Positions 10,816-24,790 are shown, counted from the stretch's first letter. The stretch is 64,000 bases of DNA from Stenopsyche tienmushanensis (GCA_008973525.1 WACJ01000105.1:124001-188000); one strand, 5' to 3'. Program-made: numbers and translations. The notes: generated by a model from the letters alone, not told the origin.

Positions 10816-11988
10816 TATTTGTATAATTTAATAGTTGTGCTCTGGTGTGTTTCTGGACTATCATTATGACAGTCTGGTGACTGACTGTCATTGGGTTTGA
10901 GAGGGGAGGGGGTTGAAATCTAGTGAAAATGTAACATAATTAAGTCATACTGTTCAAGTATTTTTGAAATTTTCTATAAATTAATAAAATAAACAATCGT
11001 TTATAATTGTTACCAGACTATTTACTGCTTGTTAAGATAGTACCAGACTGATTTAAGTTTGCTGAAGCCAACCAGAAAACGTTTATGAGCACCGTTACCG
11101 ATTCGAGGAGAAGACACATTATCTTGTAAAAATCACTACACAAAGATCGCTCACCATATACACTTAAACCTTTTTTTGTGCGATAGATGCGTTTCGCGGA
11201 ATATCGCACAAAAAAATGTGACTTACATAAAAAAGTGAAGATGCATTCCTTGAATTTTAAAACCGCATAACTTTGAAACAGCTATAAAAATATATCCAAA
11301 ATCGCACAAAAAAAATTATAAAAAACAGGAAAATAATAAGGCAATTAAAAAGTAACATTTTTGGTAGCATTTACAGGACGTCTTGCATAATTGGGAAAAT
11401 TTTAAGGATGACTGGCATCTTAAATGCCAGACATCCACTAGAGAAATACTAATTATTTTAATAACAAACTATCATCGCTGTATGATAATTTTCGTAGCGA
11501 TTTTGAATATGATTCAAAATCGCTCTCAGTGCCAACGTCATCGTTATTCTGTGTAGATTTTTTCTTTCCAACAATATAATTCATAATTAGTTAAGATGTC
11601 ACTATAGTCCCTAACTCAAAAAATAAATAAATCACAAAATGGCCATCACCCAAACTATTGTCTAGCAGCATCAGTCTTCTGATAATAATTATTCTTTAGT
11701 TTATATTATACATTTTATTATATCATAGAAAAATATTTTATTATAATAGATGAATATTCCCTGGCTCTGGCTGCCTTGCAGTCATTTTGTGGTCAATACT
11801 TCGATTAAGTAAAGAAGATATTATCATTCGCTATGAATTGTCGTTAAACACATTAGAATAGTGAATAATAATGTCCTTTTCTCTTTTCCAGGTATGAAAT
11901 CAACCTGTTTTTGCAACGAATTATGACTTGCAACTAGTCAACGAGTGCTGAAGTGAATAATGCATATGTTTTTATCACTTAAACGCCA
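10816..11988. other. AT-rich spacer with a stem-loop
   Basis: No gene recognised. A hairpin lies at 11172-11216, with arms TTTTTTGTGCGATA and TATCGCACAAAAAA; a third partial arm occurs near 11300. Confidence 0.4.
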
Positions 11989-12387
11989 TTAATCGCTTAA
12001 AGAGGTAAGACACAGTGTTGTATTCGAATTCCAGTGGTTCAGAAAGAGAATTCTTGCACGTTGAGCTCAGAGACAAACAGAGACGGAGAGAGTATCTCGA
12101 TCGAGAGTACATCGTGCGATTGTATAGATCGTTAACCCAAATTTATCGACTAATAATGATATGTGAATGATATAATGAATCAATTTCAAGTATATTGTTT
12201 ATGTTTACACAAAGAAATGACCATATATTGGTGTGCTATCGACATTGTTTATTTATGTACAAGCTTCATACACGCTACGACGGTCCTGGCAGATAAGTGG
12301 ACTTGTACGGATGATAAGTTGCGGACATGCAAATATAGCTTCTAAGTTTATGTCGATTTAAAATTAGCTCACTACTCAAAGGGTTAA
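11989..12387. mobile_element. TTAA-flanked MITE, piggyBac-type (copy 3, longest of the short family)
   Basis: TTAA at 11989-11992 and 12384-12387; ends TCGCTTAAAG and CTCAAAGGG. It keeps an internal segment near 12040-12150 that copy 1 lacks and copy 2 keeps in part. Non-coding. Confidence 0.75.
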
Positions 12388-14601
12388 CAACGAAAAAGAT
12401 GACTGATTGATCATACTGATGATTATATCAGTAGTATAGTCAATAATTAGAGCGAATAAAACAAGATTTGATAAAAATAATGCTTCAACAAGAATACTCG
12501 AGATCTTATTCTATAAAATTTATGCAAGAAAAAATAATGTTTTTTTTTTAGTTCCTACCCTCTACACTTTATTCCCCTGATTTCGCAGATTTGATTGCCA
12601 TTTGTTTAGGTTCTTAGAACATTATTTGTGAAATAAAGACGATGATAATAACATTAATTTAAAAAAATATATTGCTGTTGTTTTTTATATCAAATTGTTC
12701 ATCAAATTTAAAATCATTATCAAAAAGCAATATGTCAAATGAAGCTTTTGTTTGGTACAAAGTCATGTGTATATCTTTGTATATTTAAATACATAATTTT
12801 ATCCCATGTTCTTATACACCAGCTGTCTTAAAAAGTACTGTAACCTTGGCACCATCTTCGATTACTCTTTCCACCCGAAAAAAATGCATTGCACCACACG
12901 TAACGACTCGTAGCCTCGTCAAAAAGTTGCCAAATTACCCCCATCAAACTTACATAATTACCCCTCAAACCAAGAATTGCCGGAATAGATGGGATATTTC
13001 GAGACGTGTTACCATGGCCCTCATCAGATTCTTATCGTTAACAAACCTCTTATCTGTGAAAGTTAGCACCACCTCGTGAGAACGCGTTGATTTTGAATAA
13101 TTTGTGCAATGCTCACTGCGATTTCAATACACGCTCGTAATGCTGACTTCATTTTCTTCGTCGTCACTTATATTTTTAATTATTGCTAGTCATTTCTTGC
13201 TTTAATTAATCTTGTAGAATCTAGATGAATTTGATATTTTTTGATAAGTCACTATCACAGTAGTCCATTCTTAGTAATGATTGTATTGAAACATTGAAAC
13301 AGTTTTAGTCTAGCAGATAGTAACCATGACCTTCTTCTGCTACACACCAGAATTGGATGCTTGTTCTGATAGGTCATTGTTATTAGGCTTATCTTGTTGT
13401 CGTTCAATTGAGACCAAACTGAACCACAGACATTACCAGAACATTCCAGGAGGCGATTGTCAACATTCGACAAATAGTGGGCTCAGGACTGAAAATCGGA
13501 ATTTGGAATTTGGCCTCATGAAAAAACCAAAGGATCAGACCATTGAACGTATTATTTCAAATAGATTTAGCATCAGCAGTTGCAAATATAAAAAAATCAT
13601 TCACCATATTCATTGATTACTGATGTATATGGACCGGTTGAACCCGTGATGATGCATCATATGCATCAATCACCGGCCACGAAAGTGTTAACGCTTTATT
13701 GTTTTTAAATTATATGCAGAATAACAATTAGTCTATATTTAGATTGATTAAATAATATTAGTAGTTCTCAACATGTAAGATTTAATTATTTATAAATTAA
13801 CTACCCTCCCAAACCAAAAAACTCTCATCCTGTTTTGGAAATGATAAAACACGATCTAATTTTTTTTTAAATTTTATGTTCATCGTTCAGTTCTTCACTT
13901 TCTATTATATAAAAACATTGACTATTTCTTGTTCACTTAGTTTCTTTGACATTTTGAAGAGTTTGAGACAAAACAAAACCGTACATGTACGGTCATACTC
14001 ATCTAATAATATTGTGCACAGCCCATGTTAATAATTTTCGTTTTAATAATATATTAGTTAAATAATATGAATAAGTGACATCTGTATGCAACATGTTAAA
14101 TTTAAAACGCCTGTGTAAAAATAAGATTTAACTTATGTTTGTATAAAGTTGAAGTGATGAAACGTACATATCTATGCGCGTGGTATTTATAAGGTTAATG
14201 ATGACTTCAAATTCGGTGACATTTTGTAAATGCATTTTTTTAGTTAATATGCCTATGTATAAATACTTAAATTCTTTTATCAAATGAAGAATTATTTGGA
14301 ACTAGCAATTCTGGATCGTTATTCTACTGCTGTCTTGCAGATTCCAAATTTCCAGTTTCTTTAAAAAAAAAAAAAATGAAAGTAGTCCACATATAATAGT
14401 ATTTTGGAGCACGGAGTGGCCATTAGAAATCGAAGACCCTCTCAGATCATGACGCCTTATTTTTTGGGGTATTTTAAAGGTCAAGGTATCCATCATCAGG
14501 TGTGCTACACGGTCATCATCAAATCAATTTTTGGAACCAAAATATTGAAAAATTATTTCAAAAATATGGCGATTCTATTATAACAATGATCCTATTACAC
14601 A
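12388..14601. other. AT-rich spacer, no gene recognised
   Basis: Short frames at 12846-13079 and 13326-13616 match no family I know. A short palindrome (CCGTACATGTACGG) lies near 13979. The rest is simple AT-rich sequence. Confidence 0.4.
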
Positions 14602-16014
14602 CGGTGCCGCTCAAAACTGTTCAAATGTTTTCCAAGCATTTCTTTTCGCATCGTTTTTTGTCGAATCACAGCCATTCAGACTTCAAAATATAGTATTTCT
14701 ATTATATTTGATAATGTATAAGTATGGATTTCATTGAAAGAAAAAGACAAAAAATAGAAAAAAGAATTTGAACAGTACTTTTTCGGGCCACCTTTTGCGT
14801 CAATTACGGCTTTCAATCGACTAGGCATCGAAGAAATGAGCTTCTGACATTGTTCCGTAGTAAAGTTGTCCCATTCCTTTTGGAACCGAGTTCAAATCTC
14901 CGCACAAGAAGATTCTTGGGTTAAATATCGAGCCAGGGCACACTTGATTTGATACCAGAGCTTCTCGATTGGATTCAAGTCTGAGATTGAGCAGGCCAAG
15001 AGAGGACTTCCCAAGTATTCTCCTCCAACTACAGTGTGCTTAGGGTTTCCATCGTATTGGAATATTATTCTTTCTTTGTCTGGAGGCTTTCCAGAATACT
15101 TTTGTAGAGTTCCTGGTCTATGTTGCTTTCTATTAAAGTGCAGTAGCCGGAGCCAAGGGCCGTGAATCATGCCCAACCCATGATTCGTCCGTTTCCGTGC
15201 TTCACAGTTGGTTGACTCTCGGGACTTCAGCTTGAATCAGCTCCACTGCAAACAATCCGATAGGATACGGTTGACTTTCGTTTCATCTGACCTAATAACC
15301 CGTTTCCATCATCTAAAGTCCAGTTGATGTAAGTTTTTGCAAATTTAAGCCTATTCCGGCAACTGCTTAGAAGTGGCTTTTTGCCCTTTTAACGGAGAGA
15401 TAACCAGCAGATTTGAGTACCCTTACAATTGTCATTCGATTGACATCTACTTGGAAGAATTCCTTGACTTGAGCCGCAATCTCCACGGCATTATCAACTA
15501 GAATTTGGCTCGCCGCCTGACACACTTGAAGGATTCCACGCTCTGTCACCTTCTGCAGTCTTCCTCCTTTGTTCTTTGGACAGACATCGGATAACCCCTT
15601 GCAAATAGTACTCATTGAGCCAACGATAACCCTGGGTGGTTTATGATGACTCGGTAGGCCCTATTAGAACGCAACAGGGTCTCGACTTGTTTTTTCTTGC
15701 TGTTGCTGAGAGGCTTCATCGACCAGAGGGTTGGGAAAATGATTCTTAGTTGTGTAATATTTTCTTAAATATACGACAGTACTGACAAAAAAAGGTTAAA
15801 TTTAGCCTGTGAATATCGACAAAGACGCTTGTGTGCACAAAACTGTTAAAATTTTTTTTTTTCTAATTTTTTCTTTCAGTAAAATTCATACTTATACATT
15901 ATTAAACATAATAGAAATACTATTTTTTAAAGTCTAAATGGGTGTGATTAGATAAAAAAAACAAAGCAAAAAGGAACGTTTGAAAAACATTTGAACAGTT
16001 TTGAGCAGCACGTA
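14602..16014 (-). mobile_element. Tc1-like DNA transposon with long inverted repeats
   Basis: Both ends read GTGC(C/T)GCTCAAAACTGTTC inward, and homology between the ends continues for about 150 bases (left 14602 to about 14740, right about 15870 to 16012), giving long inverted repeats. A TA follows the right end at 16013-16014. A broken transposase lies between on the minus strand. Confidence 0.85.
14770..15719 (-). pseudogene. Tc1-family transposase, broken
   Basis: From a Met at 15719 the frame reads an N-terminal helix-turn-helix region (ending in an early stop), then a second segment at 15367-15615. The catalytic part at 14892-15176 contains IIFQYDGNPKHT and DLNPIEKLWYQIK, the second Asp and the DLNPIE box of DD(E/D) Tc1 enzymes. 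After another stop the C-terminus continues with QKLISSMPSRLKAVI. Several stops and frame changes make this non-functional. It would have catalysed cut-and-paste at TA sites. Confidence 0.85.
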
Positions 16015-17570
16015 CTTGTAAATTTAGTTATTCTTATTGCATATAAATTAAGAATTAATTATTGATAAGTTGCATAGTGGTGTAATTAACACCCATACAT
16101 GTTGAAAATGGCACTTGTAAAATTGTACAATTGGTTAGTAAGCTGTGCTAGAGGAAAATATATTGCATGGTCAGTTCATCTAAACCGGCTCGGAGAGCCG
16201 TTTGTTGAAATGAATTCAAATTGATTATTTTGCATGGCCACGAATCGAAACTAAATTAACAAGGCAATCAACAATATTCGACGACAGAAGCACAACAAGA
16301 ATAATATATACGTTTAATTAAATAATGATAAGCCAAAACAAGTTTTTATCAACTCATCCCATTATTCAACCTCTTCATGGCGTCAAACATATAAGACATT
16401 TACAATTGAAATGACATGCAGGAAGAGGAGATAAACAATAAGAGAGTACATAAATAGATTTGTGCATAGTTTCAGTAAACATCATGTTCAATATGTCGAT
16501 GTTGCTTGTTTGGAAATATCTTCTTATCTTCCAGCATAGAGTTATTGTATAATCAGCACCAATAAGAGCAAGTTTGCGGTTTTATTTTAAATGAATCGAC
16601 GTCGTTCGTCATGGAAGATTACATCAGATCTTCAGACGCATATTGGCGTCTAAGATTATTGAGTTCATGGAATATTTTTATCTAGCTTCTGACCATACAC
16701 TGATTGTTAGCATGAATGATAAATGAACCGAAGTCATTCATGCATTCTCGAAATATGTTCCACGTTTGCCTGAATATCTTCATCTTCGAATGCGGAGGAA
16801 TTGATTGATTTTTATGGAGGCGCGCCTCTTAGAACGGTTCCAAAATATTGACAAAACAGTTCGATTGTAAACACGCCTCTTCAATTACAATTCATACGAG
16901 CTGGAGTCTAAGGTCAATTTCCATTTTTTTCAACACCTATTCGTCGTTGACCTCGTGATTGTTGTAACGCACCACCCGTCCTTTCCATTCAGGAGTGACT
17001 TCATAAACGACATCTGACGTCACCGAGTGCCCATTAATTAAAACTGCTTGCTCTGACTATCGAATTCCATATCTTGAGGGTCTGATGTCACAGACGATCG
17101 GCAGCCAAATATATCAGAAATGTGAGAGCACGTCACAAGTTGGCGATGTGCGCATCGGAGAAACGCTCCATTGCTTCCGATCGATCAAACATGGAATCTC
17201 TTCGGCGCAAGAAGTCGCTCATGAGGATTCCGCGCAAATCGAGACCGAGCTCTTGCACATTGATTTTTTGCATAAATGTAAATTCGGGTTACGCAATGTT
17301 ATATTTTTAAAGCAGTGCCCGTTTTGTGATCACACACAACTAGATATGCAAAACCCAATCGTACAATAAAAATAAAATCATAATACCTGTGCGAGGCAAA
17401 TGCTCATTATATAAAGCGATTGACCAAATTTGAGATCAATAACAGATTTGACTGTCAATTTATGTCAAAATACAATGTAGTATTGGCATAATCGTCTAAG
17501 AAGCAACATACAAGCTCAAATTCCATCAATTCAAAATGTCATAGGCTTAGTAAATTTAAAAAAATCGATG
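16015..17570. other. Unassigned sequence, perhaps degraded transposon
   Basis: The segment 16780-17370 is less AT-rich than its flanks and has a plus-strand frame at 17085-17369 that I cannot assign. An almost perfect palindrome, CCGGCTCGGAGAGCCG, is at 16185-16200; a sister copy lies at 18691-18708. Confidence 0.35.
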
Positions 17571-17574
17571 TAAT

Positions 17575-18265
17575 ACGATCGTCTTTCTCTTCGTAAATCG
17601 AGACATTCTCGCCGAAATTTGGACGCTTGGAAACAGTGGCGTAACTAATAATTGGCAAGCTTAGGCGACGCCTAAGGGCAGTAACTGTCTAATCTATTTA
17701 TACATATATACAATACATATATGTTTTTTAAATTCTTATATTAATCTTTCCCTACCGGTGATGTATTTACTACACCTCGGCTCTAATAATGGGAATATCG
17801 ATATGAAATATAATAGATACGGTGTTCAAAATTTTTGTATTCCTTCGCAATATAATCACGAATCACATCAAAGTATTATAGTATATAAGTATTCATCTGC
17901 AGCGACGGAAATAAATAATTTGTTGGGAAATCGGGAATTTTGCGAGTTTTAGTCCGTCTCTCAGCAGAAAGGAATTTTATCAGTCACATTGATGGTGTTA
18001 TACGAAAATGGGGACTCACGCGGTCATCAACTCGAACTAGAATTTAAATATTTGATGACGATACCTCCAACGAATGTGGAGACTGAGCGTGCATCTTCAG
18101 TAGCAGATTGCCTGACTTCCAAAATCAGATCCAGACTAAATGTCGAAACACTTGATGCTTTAATTTTACTTCTTATATTAAACAAATGGACTTATTAGTA
18201 ATTTTTGTTCAAATTTATTAATGTAATTTCTTAAACTAATAAAAATCCCAATCCCGGGATCTCTA
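17575..18265 (+). mobile_element. hAT-type element, deleted copy
   Basis: Shares its left part (CATTCTCGCCGAAAT, GGCGACGCCTA, CCCTACCGGTGATG) with the inverted copy at 4085-4560. It ends after AATCCCGGGATCTCTA at 18265, which matches the hAT terminal consensus read outward. It encodes only the C-terminal end of a transposase. Confidence 0.65.
17989..18198 (+). pseudogene. hAT transposase C-terminal dimerisation region
   Basis: The frame ends with PPTNVETERASSVADCLTSK, then IRSRL, DALILL and a final NKW. This is the hAT dimerisation signature (TxxxxER-FS...SRL...N). The catalytic domain is absent, so this is a fragment of a dead element. Confidence 0.75.
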
Positions 18266-18911
18266 ATCATAGCTCACTGCTCGAAAATATTGATGGTTTT
18301 TCCGCTTCTATCAAATATGGTTGCTATGTTTACTGACATATTGTTGGATCGTGTTTAACTTCCCATTCGTATATTATTTTGCTCAAACAGTGCGATCTTG
18401 CAGTGCTTCATTTAATCAAAAATAAGCTTGCTGTTATCAATGCTTTGACGATTCCAATGAAATGACATCTCAACTATGATTCATCTTCGAAGGCGGCTAA
18501 TTTTGTGATTAATTGAATCAAGCGTTTGCAGTTCTAATAAATCATGATCTACTTTATCTTCCTGATAGCATGTAGAATTTGTATAATATAAATATCCTTA
18601 TATTTTTCAATTCAATATATACTGATGCATTGTAACATTTATAAGCGTCATATTTCTAGAGATATTTTAAAAATCATGCTTTAGATGCGAAACGGCTCGA
18701 CGAGCCGGTTGTTAAAATACTTATGACACACTGAGATGGTATTTAACGCGTAGTATTGAATTATCGCGTAAATATACGAAAGTCGATAGACATATCGGAT
18801 TACCCTGATGACCATATGAAAGATTTGTAACGTCTAAAATGATTTGGAAAATCATTTTAACTTCCCTTCCCCCCCCCCCCGGGGGAAATCCAATTCATTT
18901 TTTAAAGTTAA

Positions 18912-19704
18912 TGAACCTATTAAGTGGGCATGACGTATATATACGTCCAATGTAAATGCCATCGAAATTGGTTAGGACGTATATATACGTCCTCGAAATA
19001 CATGTCGAGTCCTAAAGCAGGCGGGACTTTTTTTTTAACGAATATGAGTTGTCGATGCATGTCTTGACATGGATTTAAGGTAGCAAATTGGTTGTACTTC
19101 GCTATTGTATTGGGGTGGTAAATGGTGACTAGTAGCATAAGGTAAGATTCAAAGGCAAACTTGTGGTTTTAAAATGGAAGGACAAAAAAGACGTATTGAT
19201 GCTCAGTTCAGACAACATAGTAAAAATTCAACCTATGCCATCAAAAAACAGCATTACACCTAAACCCTCACGCTTAGTTGAAAGATATTTTCAAAGAACA
19301 AATGAAAGGGAATTAAAGCTAGGAAATGTCGAGTTTATTACAAAAAAGGGAAAGATTTTACATACTGGAGTCTAGATTGTGAGGTTGTATTACCTGTCAA
19401 CAATTGTTCTAAAATATATCACACAGAAATTAAGTTTGGAATATATGTATGGATATATTTCACTAATTAAACTCTATGTTTCCATTTTCTTTGTGTGCTT
19501 TTGTTTATTGTTTTGTATTTGTTAACTTCTCTGTATGTTTTTGTATCTAAATAAATAAAAAATATATTTTTCATAATTTTTTTAATAAATTTTAAGCATC
19601 GTTAAAAAATGTAATAATATGAATTCACGCTAGGTGGGCGGGACGTATATATACGTCCTAACGAAAATGTACGCGCCCACTGTATGTTGCGCTTAACAGG
19701 TTAA
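18912..19704 (+). mobile_element. piggyBac element remnant with palindromic subterminal repeats
   Basis: The right end reads TTAACCTGTTAAGCGC outward and finishes at TTAA 19701-19704. The left end (near 18912) is a matching but mutated version. The palindrome GACGTATATATACGTCC occurs twice at the left end (around 18932 and 18978) and once at the right (around 19643). A transposase fragment lies between them. Confidence 0.8.
19163..19375 (+). pseudogene. piggyBac transposase fragment
   Basis: The peptide VLKWKDKKDVLMLSS matches the conserved W-D-K-V-x-LS segment of DDE_Tnp_1_7 (piggyBac) transposases. The N-terminal half and most of the catalytic core are deleted, leaving 70 codons. Confidence 0.7.
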
Positions 19705-19854
19705 TACTATTATAAATGCAATATATTAAATACTATTGTTTTAAAATAATATACAAAGACAAAACGTATGATGGGGGTTACTATTTTAAAAAAATACTAT
19801 GATAGAAAGTGTCTAAACGCTACGCTGCTTCCGTGATCGTAAAAAGTCCTAAAA

Positions 19855-20035
19855 GAGAACGGAGCGGCCACAGGGTTTGTATGTCTAATAGGTCCGCTTT
19901 TCGGACCGCTGATATGATGAATGAGCGTCTCGCGATCGGATGCCATACCTGAATATGTCTACATAACGATTACAAACTCTCATTATGAAACGGTTGATGG
20001 GTTATTCAAATTTTACAATCTACACTTATACAGTC
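19855..20035. repeat. Dispersed repeat, copy A (partner at 55510-55690)
   Basis: Shares GGTCCG...TTTCGGACC, CTCGCGATCGGA-GCCAT and nearby blocks with 55510-55690 in the same orientation. Non-coding, with no ends identified. GC-rich sequence near 20185-20235 (CCCGCGGCGGGCG) may belong to another hAT-like element. Confidence 0.5.
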
Positions 20036-20404
20036 TAAAATATTGTTGTCTTTATTTTTTTGCGGACTTATACCGGCTGGATCGACACATTGTTTAAGCG
20101 ATAACGAAGAAAATATGGATTAGACAACTTAGTATATATATTATAAAAACGGACTCGGTATTCTGCGTTTTGTGCTCCAATCCCAGTTGCGCCCGCGGCG
20201 GGCGCCTGCTTTGTCATGTCCTTGTTACGGCCCTGAAAAGTAATATGGTTTTTATCTCGAACCAAATATGATAAACCTTCAAACTAGTTAATTCGAGCTT
20301 ATTTTACAAATCATTATTCATATAAAATATTGTAACACGGAAGGAAATAATGGAAAAATTGCAAACTTGTCAGTTTTGATTTTTTCATATTAAAGAATAG
20401 ATTT

Positions 20405-20935
20405 TTGCAAAGGAGTGGTGATACTCAAATGATGACGCCACTCCCGACCTCCCATGAGATGTCATCACATCAGCGGCGAATTATCAAAACAAATGACTAC
20501 CAAAGCAAACGCCGGGATTTTGCAACGCAACGAAAGACATCAAGTCGTTGGATACCAGACTCCGATGAAAGAATATCTCCTCTGGGGTCTCTCTTTATAT
20601 TTGGATTCCGACGGGGGAGGATCATCGAGAAGACGACCAACTTCGGGTTAGAGAAGATGCTTCGACGAAGCATCTATCACCGCATCACAAATGGTTATCC
20701 AACCATGTGATAACTTAATAAATACGTTGTGCCGATTGTATCGATCTATCATCGAACGAATGAAATCTTAAACGTGTTCCGTCGTTCATCGCAGCCGACT
20801 CGTTGGTCGGGACCATCTTCTGCGAATCGCGCTAAGATGATCTCAATCACGGATTCGCATGCAAATAAGGCGACCCTCAAGCGGCAAAAACAAAGATAGC
20901 CGACCTCTTTACGCCAGGAGGGGTCGAATACTATA
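20405..20935 (+). mobile_element. LTR-retrotransposon 3' LTR with polypurine tract
   Basis: A polypurine tract GCAAAGGAG directly precedes the LTR start at 20416. The LTR holds a TATA-like TTTATATTTGG near 20605, the AATAAATACGTTGTGCCGAT poly(A) region near 20719, and ends CTATA (TACA in its sister copy). No internal region is attached. The sister copy is at 6105-6683. Confidence 0.65.
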
Positions 20936-23900
20936 ATATCATTTTGCAAATTTATAATTTACACAATTTTTGTCGTCGTAATGTCTTTTTCAATCTTTCG
21001 GGTCTGGCATATGACCTTTCATTATTATATAATTTGGATAAATAATATAAATTTCTTATTAACATAACGTGATAATGTAATATTTTGAGAGCCAACAACG
21101 AGATTGTAGAACATACGAATCACACTATGCGGGGATTATAAATTATATATTCACAATAGAAAGAAATTTTCGCAGAAACCATTGAGATAAATTACGTTAA
21201 TCTTTCTTCTTATTGACAAGTTTTAAAAAATGTCTTTATCAGTATAATTATGTTGTTTGCGCTTGAAATATTAGAAGGTCAAACAATTCTCATATGACAG
21301 TACTTTAGTCATTTTTGCAAACAATGTCAACTCATAGATAGTCATACATAGTTGCTTTCCAATTAGAGAGACTGTTATGGATTGCATTATTAAATGCTGA
21401 TATTCATAATTTATGCTTGTTTAGTTGTATTATCGACGTTATGTAAAATATACAATAGGATGAAATTAGTCGTTATACTGTCTGTTCATTTCTTGTTTGG
21501 ATTCCAAAAGAACCTTCATTCAAACAATCCTCAAATTTTTGTATCGAACCTTAGACTATATATTATACACAAAAAATACTCTAATTACAAATTAATTGAT
21601 TAATCAAATCTCAATGAATCACTAATGTAAATTAGTCTCGAAAAGTATTTAACAAAACATTGGGTTATCTACGATACAATATTGACCGTCAAAGTGCAGT
21701 CGATAATTTTTTTTCAATTAACGAAAGTATCATATCCATTATTATCGTCATGATTATACACGATTTGTGGTATACATAAAAATAACAAAATATATACAAA
21801 CAAAAACATCTTCAAAAATTTGCTTCATATTGTTCACTCGCCTGAATTAATAAATAAGGACACGTATTGCATAATATGTAATTATTCGCTAGATAACTAC
21901 TCGTTAGATTTATATTTTAAAAATGAAAATGAACTGTTTTTATTATTGTGTTTTCAAATCTGCAAGATGAAGTTATACCAAGTCGTAGTCTTCAAATAAT
22001 ATGTCAAGGTGACTGAATAAATCAATGGAGTGAATATTGACATGTTTTGATCTTTTACCATGAAATCGTAAAAAGCATTATCAACATGACAGTTTTTTTA
22101 ATAACGTATTTGCAAGTTAAAAATACATTTTCAATAAAATGTATGAAAATAATGATAATGTAATTTTGCAAACATAAAATGTAACCAATTAGAGCAAGCA
22201 TGTCAAAATCATTCAGATAAATAAACGCTTATATTATGTAAAGGCTATTTTAACAGAATAGATATGCGCTAACTATTCGATAAAAATCATATTTTCTATT
22301 GTGATAAATGCTGTTCCGTGAATGACAATTTTTATGTATCCGCCTGGATGCTGTATCTGGAGCGGGAACTACTGATTAATATAACTACAAAAATTATATA
22401 CATTTCAAAATGAATCATAGCACTTTTTATGATAAGTAGTCTTTGATAGTTTTTTATATCAATCACAACGATAGAAATAATCTATATTTATAGTATTTAT
22501 TACATAATTTTTTAAATAATCTTTAACAACATTCATATGATGATTACAAAATTAGATAGAATTTTTAACGTATTTAGTCTTTAAACTATTTTTGCAATGT
22601 CGTTTGCAAGTATTGGCGATTGAAGTCTAAAATATCTGTAAAATACCTAAAAAAAATATCTGCAAAATGAATCACCTCGATAACAATAGGCGGGTATTAA
22701 AAATAACATTATAAAATTTATACAATCTATTTATTTATACATTTACCGTGACAATGACCGTCCGAACACATAATACTGATTTTTATTTTACAACATTCAA
22801 CAGTTATGCAGTTAAGAAACACTATCTAAAAATATATGATGTTATTATAGGCCAATCTTAGACTTAACTATGCATCAGTACAATTATATACCAGATATGG
22901 TCGAGATCAAAACAATTACAATCAAATCATTTCTTAAAGTATAAGCGTTAACTTTTCTACATTTCATAAAATTACGACTTCAACATTTCACACGAAGATA
23001 TGGCAAAATAGGATGGCCATCACTGGTATATCGAATTGCTGATCGGTTTAAAACTATTACTATAAAATGGGTTTTGGTATACCAAAGATCACAGGTTAAA
23101 CATAAAAACTATGAATAAATAAATATGAAACCTACTCGCTATGTTTAGCAGTTAACAGTCTTGCATAAATGGCACACATATTATTCATATCCTATTAATT
23201 AAGATTACTAACGTTACTATGTATTTTATAAAACTATATACACCCACTATATCTGACTACACATTATATAGTAATATTTTATTATATAGAGATCTATTTC
23301 CAATATTGAATAATCACATGTCTTTAACTGAGTTAGATTTTGCATATTACAAATCTTGTTACGTGGCGCTTAAATGCACAATATCAAGTACGCAACATAC
23401 GTTTTTTTTGTATTGAACATATATTTTTAGTAAATATTGTATAAAAAAAATGCATATGCCAAAGTAAATATTGAATTCATTAATAAAAGTACACCAGCGC
23501 ACTCATGGGATCATATTAACGTCGTTTACATATTATTATAACAGTTCTAAACTTTTAGTAATTTTGTACTCGTTTAATTATAGTCTTAAATTGAAATATA
23601 AATGGCCATGAATGAAATTATTTTATGTTATTCGCGTTTCAATTACGACGACCGCACATTTAAAATCGCTATAAATTATTCACACGCTACTAATTATTCA
23701 TTTGAGAATTAGTATAACGACTATGGTTTTAAATACTAAGCATATTTATAAATACATGTGATATATTATTAAACAAATTGTTCTTGACTAGTTATACTGA
23801 AGCTTATCTCACACTGATATCTGAAGGTGAGCTAATGTTTATAAATGCAATTCAGACGTATGATGTAATGGCTCAAATATAATGCAAGGTTTTTCCGTGA

Positions 23901-23949
23901 AAAACTAATGTAAAATAAAAATTATATAGTTTAATTTTCCTTCTGTGCA
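20936..23949. other. 3-kb AT-rich spacer
   Basis: I see no gene, inverted repeat or RNA gene here. All frames are short and of low complexity. Confidence 0.5.
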
Positions 23950-24790
23950 ATCTGCGAGGACACGCTGCGAGAGACAATGAAATGGCTCAATAAAGGTGGG
24001 CTTGAGCTCGCTGTTCAGAAGACGGAAGCACTTTTCTTCTAAAGATCCAGGAAACTTATGCTTCCACTCCTGACTATTGAGGGATGTGACATAAATTCTC
24101 TAAATCCATCCGATACTTGGGGGTGGAAATTGATAAGAAACTTTGTTTTGTAACACACATGGAGAAGGCGGCATCAAAGACGGCGAACATTGGAGACTCA
24201 AAAACCAATAGAAAAGGCTAGGCTTAACATGGTGTGAATCCAAAGGAAAAGCGTGATCAGAGTGGCTGCTGCATATCGCACAGTATCGGAAGATGCAGTA
24301 CTGTTACTAACTGCCATACTGCCAATCGATCTACTCGCCTTTGAGAGAAAGGCACTGAAAGAAGGGCAAACGAAACAGGTGATTAAAGAAACCACTATGG
24401 CGATGTGGTCTCGATGTTCAACAAAGGGACGGTGGACACACAAATTAATTCCAGACTTGGAAGCATGGACTGCCACCTAACTCAGGTCCTCACCGGGCAT
24501 GGATGCTTCGGGAGCTACTTGAAGAGAATAGGCAAAGAAACAGGCCCGGAGTGCCATCACTGCGATGAAAATAATGATGATACATATTGAAAGGGACAAT
24601 CTCCGAGATGAACTGGGATCCCCTCTCGCCGAACAATATGATCCCTTCAATGCCCAAGGATGCCAGGGCATGGAATGCGTGGAGTAGGCATATCAAGTGC
24701 GTTATGCAGCAAAAAGAAGACGCTGAACGAATGAGGAGAAGAAGGCAAGTGGAAACATTCTCAAATGCTGATTTGATTTCGACCTGACCG
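23950..24790 (+). pseudogene. R1-clade non-LTR retrotransposon, 3' end remnant
   Basis: Plus-strand fragments in several frames read a post-RT region (WLNKGGLELAVQKTEALLF), the connection region (AAYRTVSEDAVLLLTAILP), and the C-terminal zinc-knuckle area (TQVLTGHGCFGSYLKRIG, ECHHC). This order is that of R1-type elements. Stops and frameshifts are frequent. A sister fragment is at 63175-63918. Confidence 0.8.
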
